Program-made: the position numbers and the translations under genes
Origin: Burkholderia mayonis
GTDB lineage: Bacteria; Pseudomonadota; Gammaproteobacteria; Burkholderiales; Burkholderiaceae
Direction of reading: 5' to 3'
Length of the DNA stretch: 64,000 nt
Assembly (NCBI RefSeq): GCF_001523745.2
Contig: NZ_CP013386.1
Coordinates: 2,418,001-2,482,000 of the forward strand
Notes under the pieces: model-generated
The model's database searches: none
What the model was told of the DNA's origin: nothing
The model's input: only the letters and a program-made list of their open reading frames with translations
Part shown: one piece after another, positions 52,484 to 61,846 of the stretch
Layout: the number at the start of each line of letters is the position of its first letter
Position numbering within the stretch: the stretch's first letter is position 1

Positions 52484-54547
52484 ATGTCCCTCCGCTATCC
52501 GCTTCTGAATCGTGAACTCGGCATCCTGGGCTTCAACGAGCGCGTGCTCGCCCAAGCCGCCGATCCGCACGTCCCGCTCCTCGAACGCCTGCGCTTCATC
52601 TGCATCACGAGCAGCAATCTCGATGAATTCTTCGAAGTCCGGATGGCCGGGCTCCAGGAGCAGATGCGGGACAACCCGGGGGCGCTCGCGCCGGACGGCA
52701 TGTCGCTGCAGCATGTGTACGACCTCGTCGTCGAGCGTGCGCAGCGACTCGTGCACCGGCAGTACGCGATGCTGCACGAAACGATCCTGCCCGCGCTCGA
52801 ACAGGAAGGCATCTATTTTCACGGCACCGAGACGTGGAGCGACGCGCAGATCGAATGGGCGCGCCGCTACTTCGTCGACGAATTGCTGCCCGTCCTCACG
52901 CCGATCGGCCTCGACCCCGCTCACCCGTTCCCGCGCGTGCTCAACAAGAGCCTGAACTTCGTGGTCGAGCTCGAAGGTCGCGACGCGTTCGGCCGCCAGG
53001 CGGTGATGGGCATCGTGCAGGCGCCGCGCGCGCTGCCGCGCCTCGTGCGGATGCCGCAGGAGCTGTCGGGCTTCCATAACGGCTTCGTGCTGCTGAGCTC
53101 GCTGATGCAGCGCTTCGTCGGGGAGCTGTTTCCGAAGCTCCTCGTCAAGAGCTGCAATCAGTTTCGGATCACGCGCAACAGCGAGCTCTTCGTCGACGAA
53201 GACGAAATCACGAATCTGCGCGTCGCGCTGCAGGGCGAGCTGCCCGCGCGCCATCTCGGCAACGCGGTGCGCCTCGAGGTGTCGGCGGACACGCCGCCGC
53301 ATCTCGTGCGGCGCCTGCTCGACGAAAGCGGCCTGACCGAGAAGGACTGCTATCGCGTCGACGGCCCCGTCAATCTCGTGCGGCTGATGCAACTGCCGGA
53401 CCTCGTCGACCTGCCGGAGCTGAAGTTCACGCCGTTCGCGCCGTCGATTCCGTCCGCGGTCGCGAACGCGCCGTCGATGTTCGACACGATCGACCACGGC
53501 GACATCCTGCTGCATCACCCGTATGAGAGCTTCCAGCCCGTGCTCGAGCTGCTGCTGCAGGCCGCGCAGGATCCGAGCGTCGTCGCGATCAAGCAGACGA
53601 TCTATCGGACGGGCACCGATTCGCCGCTGATGGACGCGCTGATGGAAGCCGCGCGCAACGGCAAGGAAGTGACAGTCGTCGTCGAGCTGCTCGCGCGCTT
53701 CGACGAAGAAACGAACATCAACTGGGCGTCGCAGCTCGAGGCGGTCGGCGCGCACGTCGTGTACGGCGTCGTCGGGCACAAGTGCCATGCGAAGATGATG
53801 CTGATCGTGCGGCGCGTGACGCACAACGGCAAGTCGATGCTGCGCCGCTACGTGCATCTCGGCACCGGCAACTATCATCCGCGCACCGCGCGCCTCTACA
53901 CCGACTTCGGCCTGATGACGGCCGAGCCGACGCTCTGCGAAGATGTGCACCACGTGTTCCAGCAGTTGACGGGGATCGGCGGCGAGCTGAAGCTGCACGA
54001 GATATGGCAGTCGCCGTTCACGCTGCATCCGCGGCTCATCGAGCACATCCGCGCGGAAACCGAGAACGCGCGCGCCGGCAAGCGGGCGCGGATCGTCGCG
54101 AAGATGAACGCGCTCCTCGAGCCGACCGTGATCGCGGAGCTCTACGAAGCGTCGCAGGCGGGCGTGAAGGTCGATCTGATCGTGCGCGGCGTGTGCGCGC
54201 TGCAGCCCGGCGTGCCGGGACTGTCGGACAACATCACGGTGCGCTCGATCATCGGGCGATTTCTCGAGCATCACCGGATCTACTACTTCCATGCCGGCGG
54301 AGAAGAGCTCGTCTATCTGTCGAGCGCCGACTGGATGGACCGCAATCTGTTCCGCCGCGTCGAAGTCGCGTTCCCGATCCGCGACCGCAAGCTGAAGCGC
54401 CGCGTGATCGCCGAAGGGCTGTCGGTGTTCCTCGGCGACAATCAGTCCGCGTGGCTCATGCAGCGCGACGGCCATTATCGCCGCCGCCGTGCGGGCAAGG
54501 CGCCGCGCAATGCGCAGCTCGGGCTCCTCGCGAAATTCTGCACGTGA
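52484..54547 (+). CDS. ppk: Polyphosphate kinase 1
   Basis: 687 residues from ATG 52484, the normal Ppk1 length; the frame is open upstream but homologous sequence begins at MSLRYPLLNRELGILGFNER. Landmarks are ITSSNLDEFFEVRMAG, YRTGTDSPLMDALMEAA and the catalytic His region VVGHKCHAKMMLIVRR and YVHLGTGNYHPRTARLYTD. It polymerises the gamma-phosphate of ATP into polyphosphate reversibly. A Pho-box-like site upstream suggests induction by phosphate starvation. Confidence 0.96.
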   Translation: MSLRYPLLNRELGILGFNERVLAQAADPHVPLLERLRFICITSSNLDEFFEVRMAGLQEQMRDNPGALAPDGMSLQHVYDLVVERAQRLVHRQYAMLHETILPALEQEGIYFHGTETWSDAQIEWARRYFVDELLPVLTPIGLDPAHPFPRVLNKSLNFVVELEGRDAFGRQAVMGIVQAPRALPRLVRMPQELSGFHNGFVLLSSLMQRFVGELFPKLLVKSCNQFRITRNSELFVDEDEITNLRVALQGELPARHLGNAVRLEVSADTPPHLVRRLLDESGLTEKDCYRVDGPVNLVRLMQLPDLVDLPELKFTPFAPSIPSAVANAPSMFDTIDHGDILLHHPYESFQPVLELLLQAAQDPSVVAIKQTIYRTGTDSPLMDALMEAARNGKEVTVVVELLARFDEETNINWASQLEAVGAHVVYGVVGHKCHAKMMLIVRRVTHNGKSMLRRYVHLGTGNYHPRTARLYTDFGLMTAEPTLCEDVHHVFQQLTGIGGELKLHEIWQSPFTLHPRLIEHIRAETENARAGKRARIVAKMNALLEPTVIAELYEASQAGVKVDLIVRGVCALQPGVPGLSDNITVRSIIGRFLEHHRIYYFHAGGEELVYLSSADWMDRNLFRRVEVAFPIRDRKLKRRVIAEGLSVFLGDNQSAWLMQRDGHYRRRRAGKAPRNAQLGLLAKFCT

Positions 54548-54675
54548 CTGGCGACAGCGCGCGTCGCTCGAGCGGCGGCGCGCGGCCGTCGCGCGCCGTC
54601 CTTCGATTCGCGACGCCGGCTTGCTGCCGCCCTGTTCTCGGCTAAACCGGGAAGAAACGAAGCGACGGCCTCGGG

Positions 54676-54700
54676 CGGTGCGCACTCATCGAGCGCACCG
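54676..54700. terminator. Hairpin between converging ppk and phoR
   Basis: CGGTGCGC pairs with GCGCACCG around a 9-base loop. No T run follows; it may serve both converging transcripts weakly. Confidence 0.4.
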
Positions 54701-54714
54701 CGCCACGCCGTACA

Positions 54715-56025
54715 TCACGCCGCGTGCCGCCGGCTGATCGTGCGGTGCGCAGGAAAGCGCGCCGTGAACGTACTGCCACGGCCTTCCTCGCTCTGGACCG
54801 TCAGTTGCGCATCGTGCCGTTGCAGCACGTGCTTGACGATCGCGAGCCCGAGCCCCGTGCCCCCCGTGTCGCGCGAGCGGCTGCGGTCGACGCGGTAGAA
54901 GCGCTCGGTGAGCCGCGGCAGATCGGCGGCCGGAATCCCGAGCCCGCTGTCCATCACCGAGAACACCGCCTGTGCGCCGTCGCGGCGCCATTCGACGCGG
55001 ATCTTCCCGCCCTCCGGCGTATAGCGGATCGCATTCGTCACGAGATTGCCGAGCGCGCTGAAGATCTCGGTCTGCGCGCCCGTCACCGCGAGCGTCTCGT
55101 CGACCTTGAACGAGATCTCGTGATACCCGTTCGACAGCGTTTGCGCATCGTCCTTCAGATGGTCGAGCACCGTGCGCATGTCGACCGCGCGATCGGCGGG
55201 CGGCTTGCCCTCGCCTTCGAGCTTCGCGAGCACGAGCAGATCGGTGACGATCGAACGCATCCGCAACGCCTGCTGCTCCATCAGCTCGAGATAGCGCGCG
55301 CGCTCGTCGTCAGACAGCGGCAGCTCGCGCATCGTCTCGAGAAAGCCCGACAGCACGGTGAGCGGCGTCTTCAGTTCGTGCGACACGTTGGCGACGAAGT
55401 CGCGCCGCATCGCGTCGGTGCGCTCGAGCTCGGTGATGTCCTGCGTGAGCAGCAGCTTGCGGTTCTCGCCGTACGGAAACACCTGTACGGCGAGCACGTT
55501 CTGCCGGTTGCCGCCCATGCCGCGCATCACGAGCGTCTCGTCGTAGTGCTGGCCGTTCAGGTAGCGGACGAAGTCCGGATGACGGACGAGATGCGTGACG
55601 TGCTGGCGCAGGTCGCGCTTCGCGTCGAGCCCGAAATGCACTTCGGCGATCGCATTGCACCACTCGATCTGATCGCGGTCGTCGAGCATCGCGACGCCGT
55701 TCGGCGACGCCTGGATCGCCTGGATGAAGCGCGAATGCTGCTGCTCGACCTGGCGCACCTGCGCGTGCCATTGCTTGGCGAGCTTGTGCAGCCGGTAGTA
55801 GATCTCGCCCCAGATGCCCGGCGCGCTAGGCACCTCGCCGTATACCGGCGCGTCGAGCAGGCGCCAGAGGCGCTGCGTGTGGAACGTGCTGAAGAAGCCC
55901 TGCGCGACGAGCATCACGAGCGCGAACGCGAACCCCGGCACCGGGCCTGCGAATACGCCGATCGCCACGCTGACGAACGCGAGCAAGACGAGCGACACCA
56001 TAAAGCGCGCCCAGATGATGTTCAT
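54715..56025 (-). CDS. phoR: Phosphate regulon sensor histidine kinase PhoR
   Basis: 436 residues from ATG 56025. Two membrane segments near the N-terminus, then a PAS-type domain (QASPNGVAMLDDRDQIEWCN). The H-box is VSHELKTPLTVLSGF, N-box NLVTNAIRYTPEGG, and G boxes DSGLGIPAADL and GGTGLGLAIVKH. PhoR phosphorylates PhoB when the Pst transporter is idle and dephosphorylates it in high phosphate. Last gene of the pst-pho run, 69 bp after phoB. An in-frame start at 56076 is less likely because it precedes the usual hydrophobic N-terminus. Confidence 0.95.
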   Translation of the reverse strand: MNIIWARFMVSLVLLAFVSVAIGVFAGPVPGFAFALVMLVAQGFFSTFHTQRLWRLLDAPVYGEVPSAPGIWGEIYYRLHKLAKQWHAQVRQVEQQHSRFIQAIQASPNGVAMLDDRDQIEWCNAIAEVHFGLDAKRDLRQHVTHLVRHPDFVRYLNGQHYDETLVMRGMGGNRQNVLAVQVFPYGENRKLLLTQDITELERTDAMRRDFVANVSHELKTPLTVLSGFLETMRELPLSDDERARYLELMEQQALRMRSIVTDLLVLAKLEGEGKPPADRAVDMRTVLDHLKDDAQTLSNGYHEISFKVDETLAVTGAQTEIFSALGNLVTNAIRYTPEGGKIRVEWRRDGAQAVFSVMDSGLGIPAADLPRLTERFYRVDRSRSRDTGGTGLGLAIVKHVLQRHDAQLTVQSEEGRGSTFTARFPAHRTISRRHAA

Positions 56026-56094
56026 GATTCGGCGCCCGACGAAAGATGAAAACGATGAGCCCGGCGCGGCGCGCACCCCTCGCGCCGCGGGCCG

Positions 56095-56796
56095 TCACGC
56101 GTGCTTCGCGAGGCGATAGCCGCTGCCGCGAACGGTTTCGATCATAGCATCGCAGCCGGCGGGCTTGAGCGCGGCGCGCAGCCGCTTGATGTGCACGTCG
56201 ACCGTGCGCTCCTCGACGAACACGTGGTCGCCCCACACCTGGTCGAGCAGCTGCGTGCGGCTGTGGACGCGCTCCGGATGAGTCATGAAGAAATGCAGCA
56301 GACGGAACTCCGTCGGGCCGAGATCGAGCTTGATCTCGCTGCCTTCCGCGTGCGCCGCGACGCGATGCGTCGCCGGGTCGAGTCGCAGCCCGTTGATCGA
56401 CACGACGTCCTCGGTGAGCTGCGGCGCGCGACGGCGCAGCACCGCCTTGATCCGCGCCATCAGCTCCTTCGGCGAGAACGGCTTCGTCACGTAGTCATCC
56501 GCGCCGATCTCGAGGCCGAGCACCTTGTCCTGCTCGTCGCCGCGCGCGGTCAGCATGATGATCGGGATGTGCTTCGTGCGCTCGTTGTTGCGCAGATCGC
56601 GCGCGAACGCGATGCCGGACTTGCCAGGCAGCATCCAGTCGAGCAGCACCAGATCGGGCAGCACGTCGCTGATCAGGCTCTGCGCCTGTTCGGCGTTGTA
56701 TGCGCGAATCGGGCAATGTCCCGCATGCTGGAGGTTCACCGAAATCAATTCGGAAATCGCGGGCTCATCTTCGATGACGAGAATGTTGCTGGGCAT
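56095..56796 (-). CDS. phoB: Phosphate regulon response regulator PhoB
   Basis: 233 residues from ATG 56796 with GAGG 5 bases upstream. The receiver domain has acidic pocket IEDE, phospho-acceptor Asp in LVLLDWMLPG, Thr in IIMLTARGDE and Lys in YVTKPFSPKEL. The winged-helix C-terminal part (RTQLLDQVWGDHVFVEERTV and RGSGYRLAKHA) binds Pho boxes. It lies between phoU and phoR and should act on the sites seen before pstS and ppk. Confidence 0.97.
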   Translation of the reverse strand: MPSNILVIEDEPAISELISVNLQHAGHCPIRAYNAEQAQSLISDVLPDLVLLDWMLPGKSGIAFARDLRNNERTKHIPIIMLTARGDEQDKVLGLEIGADDYVTKPFSPKELMARIKAVLRRRAPQLTEDVVSINGLRLDPATHRVAAHAEGSEIKLDLGPTEFRLLHFFMTHPERVHSRTQLLDQVWGDHVFVEERTVDVHIKRLRAALKPAGCDAMIETVRGSGYRLAKHA

Positions 56797-56826
56797 CGGC
56801 ACCTCGGTCCGTCCTTGACGTCAGAG

Positions 56827-57531
56827 TTAACTATTGGCTTCGCGATCGAGCGTGTCGCGCGGCTGGTGCCGCACGTCGGTGCCCTTCACGATGTAGATGA
56901 TGAATTCGGCGATGTTCTTCGCATGGTCGCCGATCCGCTCGATCGCCTTCGCGATGAACAGATAATCGAGACCGACCGAGATCGTCCGCGGATCTTCCTG
57001 CATGTACGACACGAGCTTGCGCACGAACGCGCGGAATTCCTGGTCGATCTCCTTGTCGTCCTTGACGATCTGCGCGGCGGAAACCGTGTCGAGACGCGCG
57101 AACGCGTCGAGCGCGCGGCGCAGGATCGTCACGGCCATCTCGCCCGACACCTTGATCTCGGCGATGTTCACGGCGCGTGCGGCGGGCTCGTCGACGAGAC
57201 GACGCACGCGCTTCGCGATCTTCTCGGCCTCGTCGCCCGCGCGCTCGAGGTTCGTGATCGTCTTCGAGATCGACATCAGCAGGCGCAGGTCGCGCGCGGC
57301 CGGCTGGCGGCGCGCGATGATGTTGCCGCACTCCTCGTCGATCTCGACTTCCATGTGATTGAGGCGCTCTTCCGCTTCGATCACGCGCTCGGCCGCCGCG
57401 CGGTCGAATTCGTTGAGCGCATGCATCGCCTCGGTGATCTGCGCCTCGACGAGGCCGCCCATTTCGAGCACCTTCGACGACACCGCGTTGAGATCGGCGT
57501 CGAACTGGCTCGACAGATGTTTATCCGACAT
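56827..57531 (-). CDS. phoU: Phosphate-specific transport accessory protein PhoU
   Basis: 234 residues made of two three-helix repeats, each with a metal-site pattern (TITNLERAGDEAEKIAKRV and KAIERIGDHAKNIAEFIIY). PhoU links the Pst transporter to PhoR and represses PhoB signalling when phosphate is ample. It follows pstB by 20 bp in the same operon. Confidence 0.96.
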   Translation of the reverse strand: MSDKHLSSQFDADLNAVSSKVLEMGGLVEAQITEAMHALNEFDRAAAERVIEAEERLNHMEVEIDEECGNIIARRQPAARDLRLLMSISKTITNLERAGDEAEKIAKRVRRLVDEPAARAVNIAEIKVSGEMAVTILRRALDAFARLDTVSAAQIVKDDKEIDQEFRAFVRKLVSYMQEDPRTISVGLDYLFIAKAIERIGDHAKNIAEFIIYIVKGTDVRHQPRDTLDREANS

Positions 57532-57551
57532 TGTTGCTCTCCGTCATCCGG

Positions 57552-58400
57552 TCAGCCGAAGCGGCCCGTGATGTAGTCTTCCGTTTCCTTGCGCGTCGGC
57601 TTGATGAAGATCTTTTCCGTTTCGCCGAATTCGATCAGCTCACCGAGATACATGTACGCGGTGTAGTCCGAGCAGCGCGCCGCCTGCTGCATGTTGTGCG
57701 TGACGATCACGACCGTGTAGTCGCTCTTCAGCTCCGCGATCAGTTCCTCGATGCGCCCCGTCGAGATCGGATCGAGCGCCGAGCACGGCTCGTCGAGCAG
57801 CAGCACTTCGGGCCGGATCGCGATCCCGCGCGCGATGCAAAGACGCTGCTGCTGGCCGCCCGACAGGCCGTAGCCGCTCTGGCTCAGCTTGTCCTTCACC
57901 TCGTTCCAGAGCGCCGCCTTCGTGAGCGCCCATTCGACGCGGTCGTCCATTTCCGAGCGCGTGAGCCGCTCGAACATCTTCACTCCGAACGCGATGTTGT
58001 CGTAGATCGACATCGGGAATGGCGTCGGCTTCTGGAACACCATGCCGATCCGCGCGCGCAGCAGCGAGATGTCGAGCTTCGACTGAAGCAGGTTCTCGCC
58101 GTCCATCAGGATCTCGCCTTCGGCGCGCTGCTCCGGATAGAGCGCGTACATCTTGTTGAACGTGCGCAGGAGCGTCGACTTGCCGCAGCCCGACGGGCCG
58201 ATGAAGGCCGTCACCTTGCCTTCGGGAATGCGCAGGTTGATGTTCTTCAGCGCGTGGAACTTGCTGTAGAAGAAGTTCAGATTATTGACTTCGATCTTCG
58301 GGTTCAGCGGCGCGAGCGGATGCTGCCCCGTCGCCGTGCCGACACCGGCCGGCGCCGCGGCGCGATGAGAAGGATCGAGGTGGCTTTCTGCCATGTTCAT
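57552..58400 (-). CDS. pstB: Phosphate ABC transporter ATP-binding protein PstB
   Basis: 282 residues from ATG 58400 with GGAG 7 bases upstream. Walker A is GPSGCGKST, the signature [16 protein letters not shown], and Walker [14 protein letters not shown], with switch His in [10 protein letters not shown]. It powers phosphate import and is part of the sensing complex. The first 35 residues are a variable extension. Starts 15 bp after pstA. Confidence 0.97.
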   Translation of the reverse strand: MNMAESHLDPSHRAAAPAGVGTATGQHPLAPLNPKIEVNNLNFFYSKFHALKNINLRIPEGKVTAFIGPSGCGKSTLLRTFNKMYALYPEQRAEGEILMDGENLLQSKLDISLLRARIGMVFQKPTPFPMSIYDNIAFGVKMFERLTRSEMDDRVEWALTKAALWNEVKDKLSQSGYGLSGGQQQRLCIARGIAIRPEVLLLDEPCSALDPISTGRIEELIAELKSDYTVVIVTHNMQQAARCSDYTAYMYLGELIEFGETEKIFIKPTRKETEDYITGRFG

Positions 58401-58415
58401 CGGATTGCTCCGCCG

Positions 58416-59309
58416 TTACTTTTTCGAGAAGACCGAGCGCGCGAGGATGTTGAGTCCCAGCACCCCGAGCGTAATCAGGAACACGCCCGCCCATGCGAGC
58501 GACTGCCATTCGGCGAACGGGCTCATCGCGAACTTGAAGATCGTAACGGGCAGGTTCGCAATCGGCTGGTTCATGTCGACCGAGAAGAACTGGTTCGACA
58601 GCGCGGTGAAGAGAAGCGGCGCGGTTTCGCCGGCGATCCGCGCGACCGCGAGCAGCACGCCCGTGATGATCCCGCCCACCGACGCGCGCAGCGTGATCTT
58701 CAGGATCATCCGCCACTTCGGCGTGCCGAGCGCGAACGCAGCCTCGCGCAGCGCGTTCGGCACGAGCTTCAGCATGTTCTCCGTCGTGCGGATCACGATC
58801 GGAATCTGCAGGAGCGCGAGCGAAATCACGCCGGCCCAGCCGCTGAAGTGGCCAAGCTTCGCGACGACGAGCGCGTAGACGAACAGACCGATGACGATCG
58901 ACGGCGCCGACAGCAGGATGTCGTTGATGAAGCGCATCACGCTCGCGAGCCAGCTCTTCTGGCCGTACTCGGCGAGATAGACGCCCGCAAGGATGCCGAT
59001 CGGCGTGCCGACGAACGTCGCGAGCGCGATGAGCAGCACGCTGCCGACGATCGCGTTCGCGAGGCCGCCGCCCGCCGTGTTCGGCGGCGGCGTCGATTCG
59101 GTGAAGAGCGAAAGCGATAATCCGCCGATCCCGAGATGCAGCGTCGTGTAGAGAATCCAGACGAGCCAGAGCAGGCCGAACGCCATCGCGGCGAGCGACG
59201 CGGTCAGCGCGATCACGTTGATCGCCTTGCGGCGGCGCTGCAGGCGCGCGCGCATCGCGTCGAGCACGGCGCCGTCGGGGCCCGGCATGTTGAGGACGGG
59301 CGAGCTCAT
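58416..59309 (-). CDS. pstA: Phosphate ABC transporter permease PstA
   Basis: 297 residues with six membrane segments. The permease loop [20 protein letters not shown] contacts PstB. The N-terminal 30 residues are cytoplasmic. Its ATG overlaps the pstC stop by 4 bp (59306-59309), giving coupled translation of the two permeases. Confidence 0.96.
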   Translation of the reverse strand: MSSPVLNMPGPDGAVLDAMRARLQRRRKAINVIALTASLAAMAFGLLWLVWILYTTLHLGIGGLSLSLFTESTPPPNTAGGGLANAIVGSVLLIALATFVGTPIGILAGVYLAEYGQKSWLASVMRFINDILLSAPSIVIGLFVYALVVAKLGHFSGWAGVISLALLQIPIVIRTTENMLKLVPNALREAAFALGTPKWRMILKITLRASVGGIITGVLLAVARIAGETAPLLFTALSNQFFSVDMNQPIANLPVTIFKFAMSPFAEWQSLAWAGVFLITLGVLGLNILARSVFSKK

Positions 59310-60292
59310 TTACGGCCCTCCCCGCGTTCGAGGCGCAGCAGCATCAGCTTCGAGATCGCGAGCACGATGAACGTGATGACGAACAGAATGAGGCCGAGCT
59401 CCATCAGCGCAGATGTATGCAAGCCCGGCGACGCTTCCGCGAACTCGTTCGCGAGCGCCGACGTGATGCTGTTGCCGGGCGAATACAGCGACACGTTGTC
59501 GAGCAGGTTCGTATTGCCGATCACGAAAGTCACGGCCATCGTTTCGCCGAGCGCGCGGCCGAGGCCGAGCATCACGCCGCCGATCACGCCTGTCTTCGTG
59601 TACGGCAGCACGATCTTCCACATCACTTCCCAGGTCGTGCAGCCGATCCCGTATGCGGACTCCTTCAGCAGCACGGGCGTCACCTCGAACACGTCGCGCA
59701 TCACCGACGCGATGTACGGAATGATCATGATCGCGAGAATCACACCCGCGGACAGGATGCCGATGCCGATAGGCGGCCCCTGGAACAGCGCGCCGATGAC
59801 CGGAATCGGCCCCAGCAGCGCGCCGATGGGCTTCTGGAAATAGGTCGCGAAAATCGGAGCGAACACGAGCAGCCCCCACATCCCGTAGACGATCGACGGG
59901 ATCGCGGCGAGCAGCTCGATCGCGATGCCGAGCGGCCGGCGCAGCCAGACGGGCGAGAGCTCGGTGAGAAAGAGCGCGATGCCGAAGCTCACGGGCACTG
60001 CGATGACGAGTGCGATGATCGACGTGACGACGGTCCCGTAGATCGGCACGAGCGCGCCGTACGAATCGGAGTTGGGATCCCATTCGGAATGCCAAAGGAA
60101 CGGGAGTCCGAATTTTTCGATGGTGGGCATCGACGCGACGATGAGCGACACGATGATGCCACCGAGGAGAAGTAGCGTCACGATTGCCGCGAGACGCGTG
60201 AGGCCGCCGAACAGGAGGTCGCCGTATCGGCTCGGCGCGCGCTGCTGCGACTGGCCGCCGGACCGGGTCGACGCGAGAGGAATATCAGACAT
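59306..60292 (-). CDS. pstC: Phosphate ABC transporter permease PstC
   Basis: 328 residues from ATG 60292; the frame is open upstream but without a better site. Six membrane segments follow a 30-residue polar start. Family marks are [31 protein letters not shown] and the coupling loop [20 protein letters not shown]. Pairs with PstA to form the channel. A strong hairpin lies between pstS and this gene. Confidence 0.96.
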   Translation of the reverse strand: MSDIPLASTRSGGQSQQRAPSRYGDLLFGGLTRLAAIVTLLLLGGIIVSLIVASMPTIEKFGLPFLWHSEWDPNSDSYGALVPIYGTVVTSIIALVIAVPVSFGIALFLTELSPVWLRRPLGIAIELLAAIPSIVYGMWGLLVFAPIFATYFQKPIGALLGPIPVIGALFQGPPIGIGILSAGVILAIMIIPYIASVMRDVFEVTPVLLKESAYGIGCTTWEVMWKIVLPYTKTGVIGGVMLGLGRALGETMAVTFVIGNTNLLDNVSLYSPGNSITSALANEFAEASPGLHTSALMELGLILFVITFIVLAISKLMLLRLERGEGRK

Positions 60293-60345
60293 GGGAGCCT
60301 GTTTTTCAGTGGCGGACGGCATGCGCCTCCCGCCGGTACCGCACA

Positions 60346-60373
60346 CGCCGCCCGGCCTTGCAGCCGGGCGGCG
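60346..60373 (-). promoter_or_regulatory. Intercistronic hairpin between pstS and pstC
   Basis: CGCCGCCCGGC pairs perfectly with GCCGGGCGGCG around a 6-base loop, with no T run. It probably stabilises the pstS end of the transcript or lowers readthrough, fitting the need for more PstS than permease. Confidence 0.6.
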
Positions 60374-60398
60374 AACCGCTATGACGTCGCCGCCAAGC

Positions 60399-61430
60399 TT
60401 ATTCGGCGAGCGGCTTGCCGGCCGTGTCCGTCACCTTCACCTTCCACTGCTTGCGGATTTCCGTCTCGACCGACGCCGGCAGCGAGATGTAATCCAGATC
60501 GTCAGCCGCCTTCGCGCCGTTCTTGAACGCCCAGTCGAAGAACTTCAGCGTTTCCGCGCCTTGCGCCGGCTTGTCCTGCTTCACGTGCAGCAGCACGAAC
60601 GTCGCGCCGACGACCGGCCACGCTTCCTTGCCCGGCTGGTTCGTCAGAATCTGGTAGAACGACTTCGACCAGTTCGCGCCCGCGGCAGCCGCCTTGAACG
60701 TCTCGGTCTTCGGCTCGACGACGTTGCCCGTCGAGTTCTTCAGGTCCGTGTAGACCATCTTGTTTTTCTTCGCATACGCCCACTCGACGTAGCCGATCGC
60801 GCCCGGCAAACGCTGCACGAATGCCGCGACGCCGTCGTTGCCCTTGCCGCCCGTACCCGTCGGCCAGTTGACGGTCGTGCCTTCGCCGACCTTCGACTTC
60901 CACTCTTCGTTGACCTTCGACAGGTAGTTCGTCCAGATGAAGCTCGTGCCCGAACCGTCCGCGCGGCGAACCACCGCGATGTCCGTGTCCGGCAGCTTGA
61001 CCTTCGGGTTCAGCGCCGCGATCGCCGGATCGTTCCACTTCTTGATCTTGCCGAGATAGATGTCGCCGAGGACGGCCCCCGACAGCACGATCTCGCCCGC
61101 CTTCACGCCCGGCACGTTGATGACGGGCACGACGCCGCCCACCACCGTCGGGAACTGGAAGAGGCCTTCCTTCGCAAGCTCGTCATCCTTCAGAGGCGCA
61201 TCCGAGCCGGCGAAATCGACCGTCTTCGCGATGATCTGCTTCAGGCCGCCCGACGAACCGATGCCTTGATAGTTGACCTTCGCGCCGCCCGACTGCTGAT
61301 AGTCGGCTGCCCATTTCGTATAAATCGGCATCGCGAAGGTGCTGCCCGCGCCGGTGATGTCGGCGGCGTGTGCGGCGACCGCGAAAAGCGCGCCGGCAAG
61401 GCCGGCGAACGCGGTTTGCATCAATTTCAT
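60399..61430 (-). CDS. pstS: Periplasmic phosphate-binding protein PstS
   Basis: 343 residues. Signal peptide ends at [11 protein letters not shown]. Phosphate-contacting motifs are [32 protein letters not shown] and [15 protein letters not shown]. It captures phosphate in the periplasm for PstCAB. First gene of the minus-strand pst-pho operon, preceded by two Pho-box-like sites. Length is normal. Confidence 0.97.
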   Translation of the reverse strand: MKLMQTAFAGLAGALFAVAAHAADITGAGSTFAMPIYTKWAADYQQSGGAKVNYQGIGSSGGLKQIIAKTVDFAGSDAPLKDDELAKEGLFQFPTVVGGVVPVINVPGVKAGEIVLSGAVLGDIYLGKIKKWNDPAIAALNPKVKLPDTDIAVVRRADGSGTSFIWTNYLSKVNEEWKSKVGEGTTVNWPTGTGGKGNDGVAAFVQRLPGAIGYVEWAYAKKNKMVYTDLKNSTGNVVEPKTETFKAAAAGANWSKSFYQILTNQPGKEAWPVVGATFVLLHVKQDKPAQGAETLKFFDWAFKNGAKAADDLDYISLPASVETEIRKQWKVKVTDTAGKPLAE

Positions 61431-61486
61431 GAGACCTCCAGTGTGTGAGCGGATGACTACGGCACCGCGAAGATTAGGGGCTGCTC

Positions 61487-61504
61487 ATGACAGTAATGTG
61501 ACAA
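61487..61504 (-). promoter_or_regulatory. Pho-box-like site, proximal to pstS
   Basis: Read on the minus strand: TTGTCAC-ATTA-CTGTCAT, two 7-bp direct repeats with 11-bp period, 57 bp before the pstS start codon. Confidence 0.8.
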
Positions 61505-61518
61505 TCGATGAACCTGCC

Positions 61519-61536
61519 GTGACAGTAACATGACTC
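61519..61536 (-). promoter_or_regulatory. Pho-box-like site, distal to pstS
   Basis: Minus strand GAGTCAT-GTTA-CTGTCAC, same 7-4-7 layout, starting 32 bp upstream of the proximal site, about three helical turns. Confidence 0.75.
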
Positions 61537-61736
61537 GATTGAAAGGCGGCAATGCCCGCTGTCGGGGCTGTCGGCAGGCCTGTTCATGCCGCCTGTAAAG
61601 CGTAGTAAAAAATTCACGCGAAGGAAAAGCCCGACGTTGGCGAGAGATGTCGGATGTTGAATCGACAGGTCGGAGGATCGGTGCGCCAGCGCCTTTATGT
61701 TTAGTCGAACGAATTCGCGCGGCGCACCGGAGCACG

Positions 61737-61772
61737 GCGGGGCTGCCGACCCGATAGGATCGGCGGCCCCGC
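61737..61772 (-). terminator. Long hairpin downstream of glmM
   Basis: GCGGGGCTGCCGA pairs with TCGGCGGCCCCGC over 13 bp (one G-U) around a 10-base loop, 75 bp past the glmM stop. No T run, so perhaps a Rho-assisted end or 3' stabiliser. Confidence 0.6.
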
Positions 61773-61846
61773 ACAACGCAGTCGGATTCGAGCGAGGCTT
61801 CGACCCCGAGTCGGCTGAGTCGACTCCGGCCGCCAGCGCTGCGCGC

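Larger units (their letters stand above)
61431..61846. promoter_or_regulatory. Control region of the pst operon and 3' region of glmM
   Basis: About 415 bp with no gene. It contains two Pho-box-like sites near pstS and a long hairpin near glmM, listed separately. Short minus-strand frames here lack ribosome sites. Confidence 0.7.

Noticed and set aside
52412..54685. Minus-strand open frame of 757 codons
   Set aside because: Antisense to ppk, whose motifs are complete. Arg/His-rich shadow.
57531..59120. Plus-strand open frame of 529 codons
   Set aside because: Antisense to pstB and pstA; no protein character.
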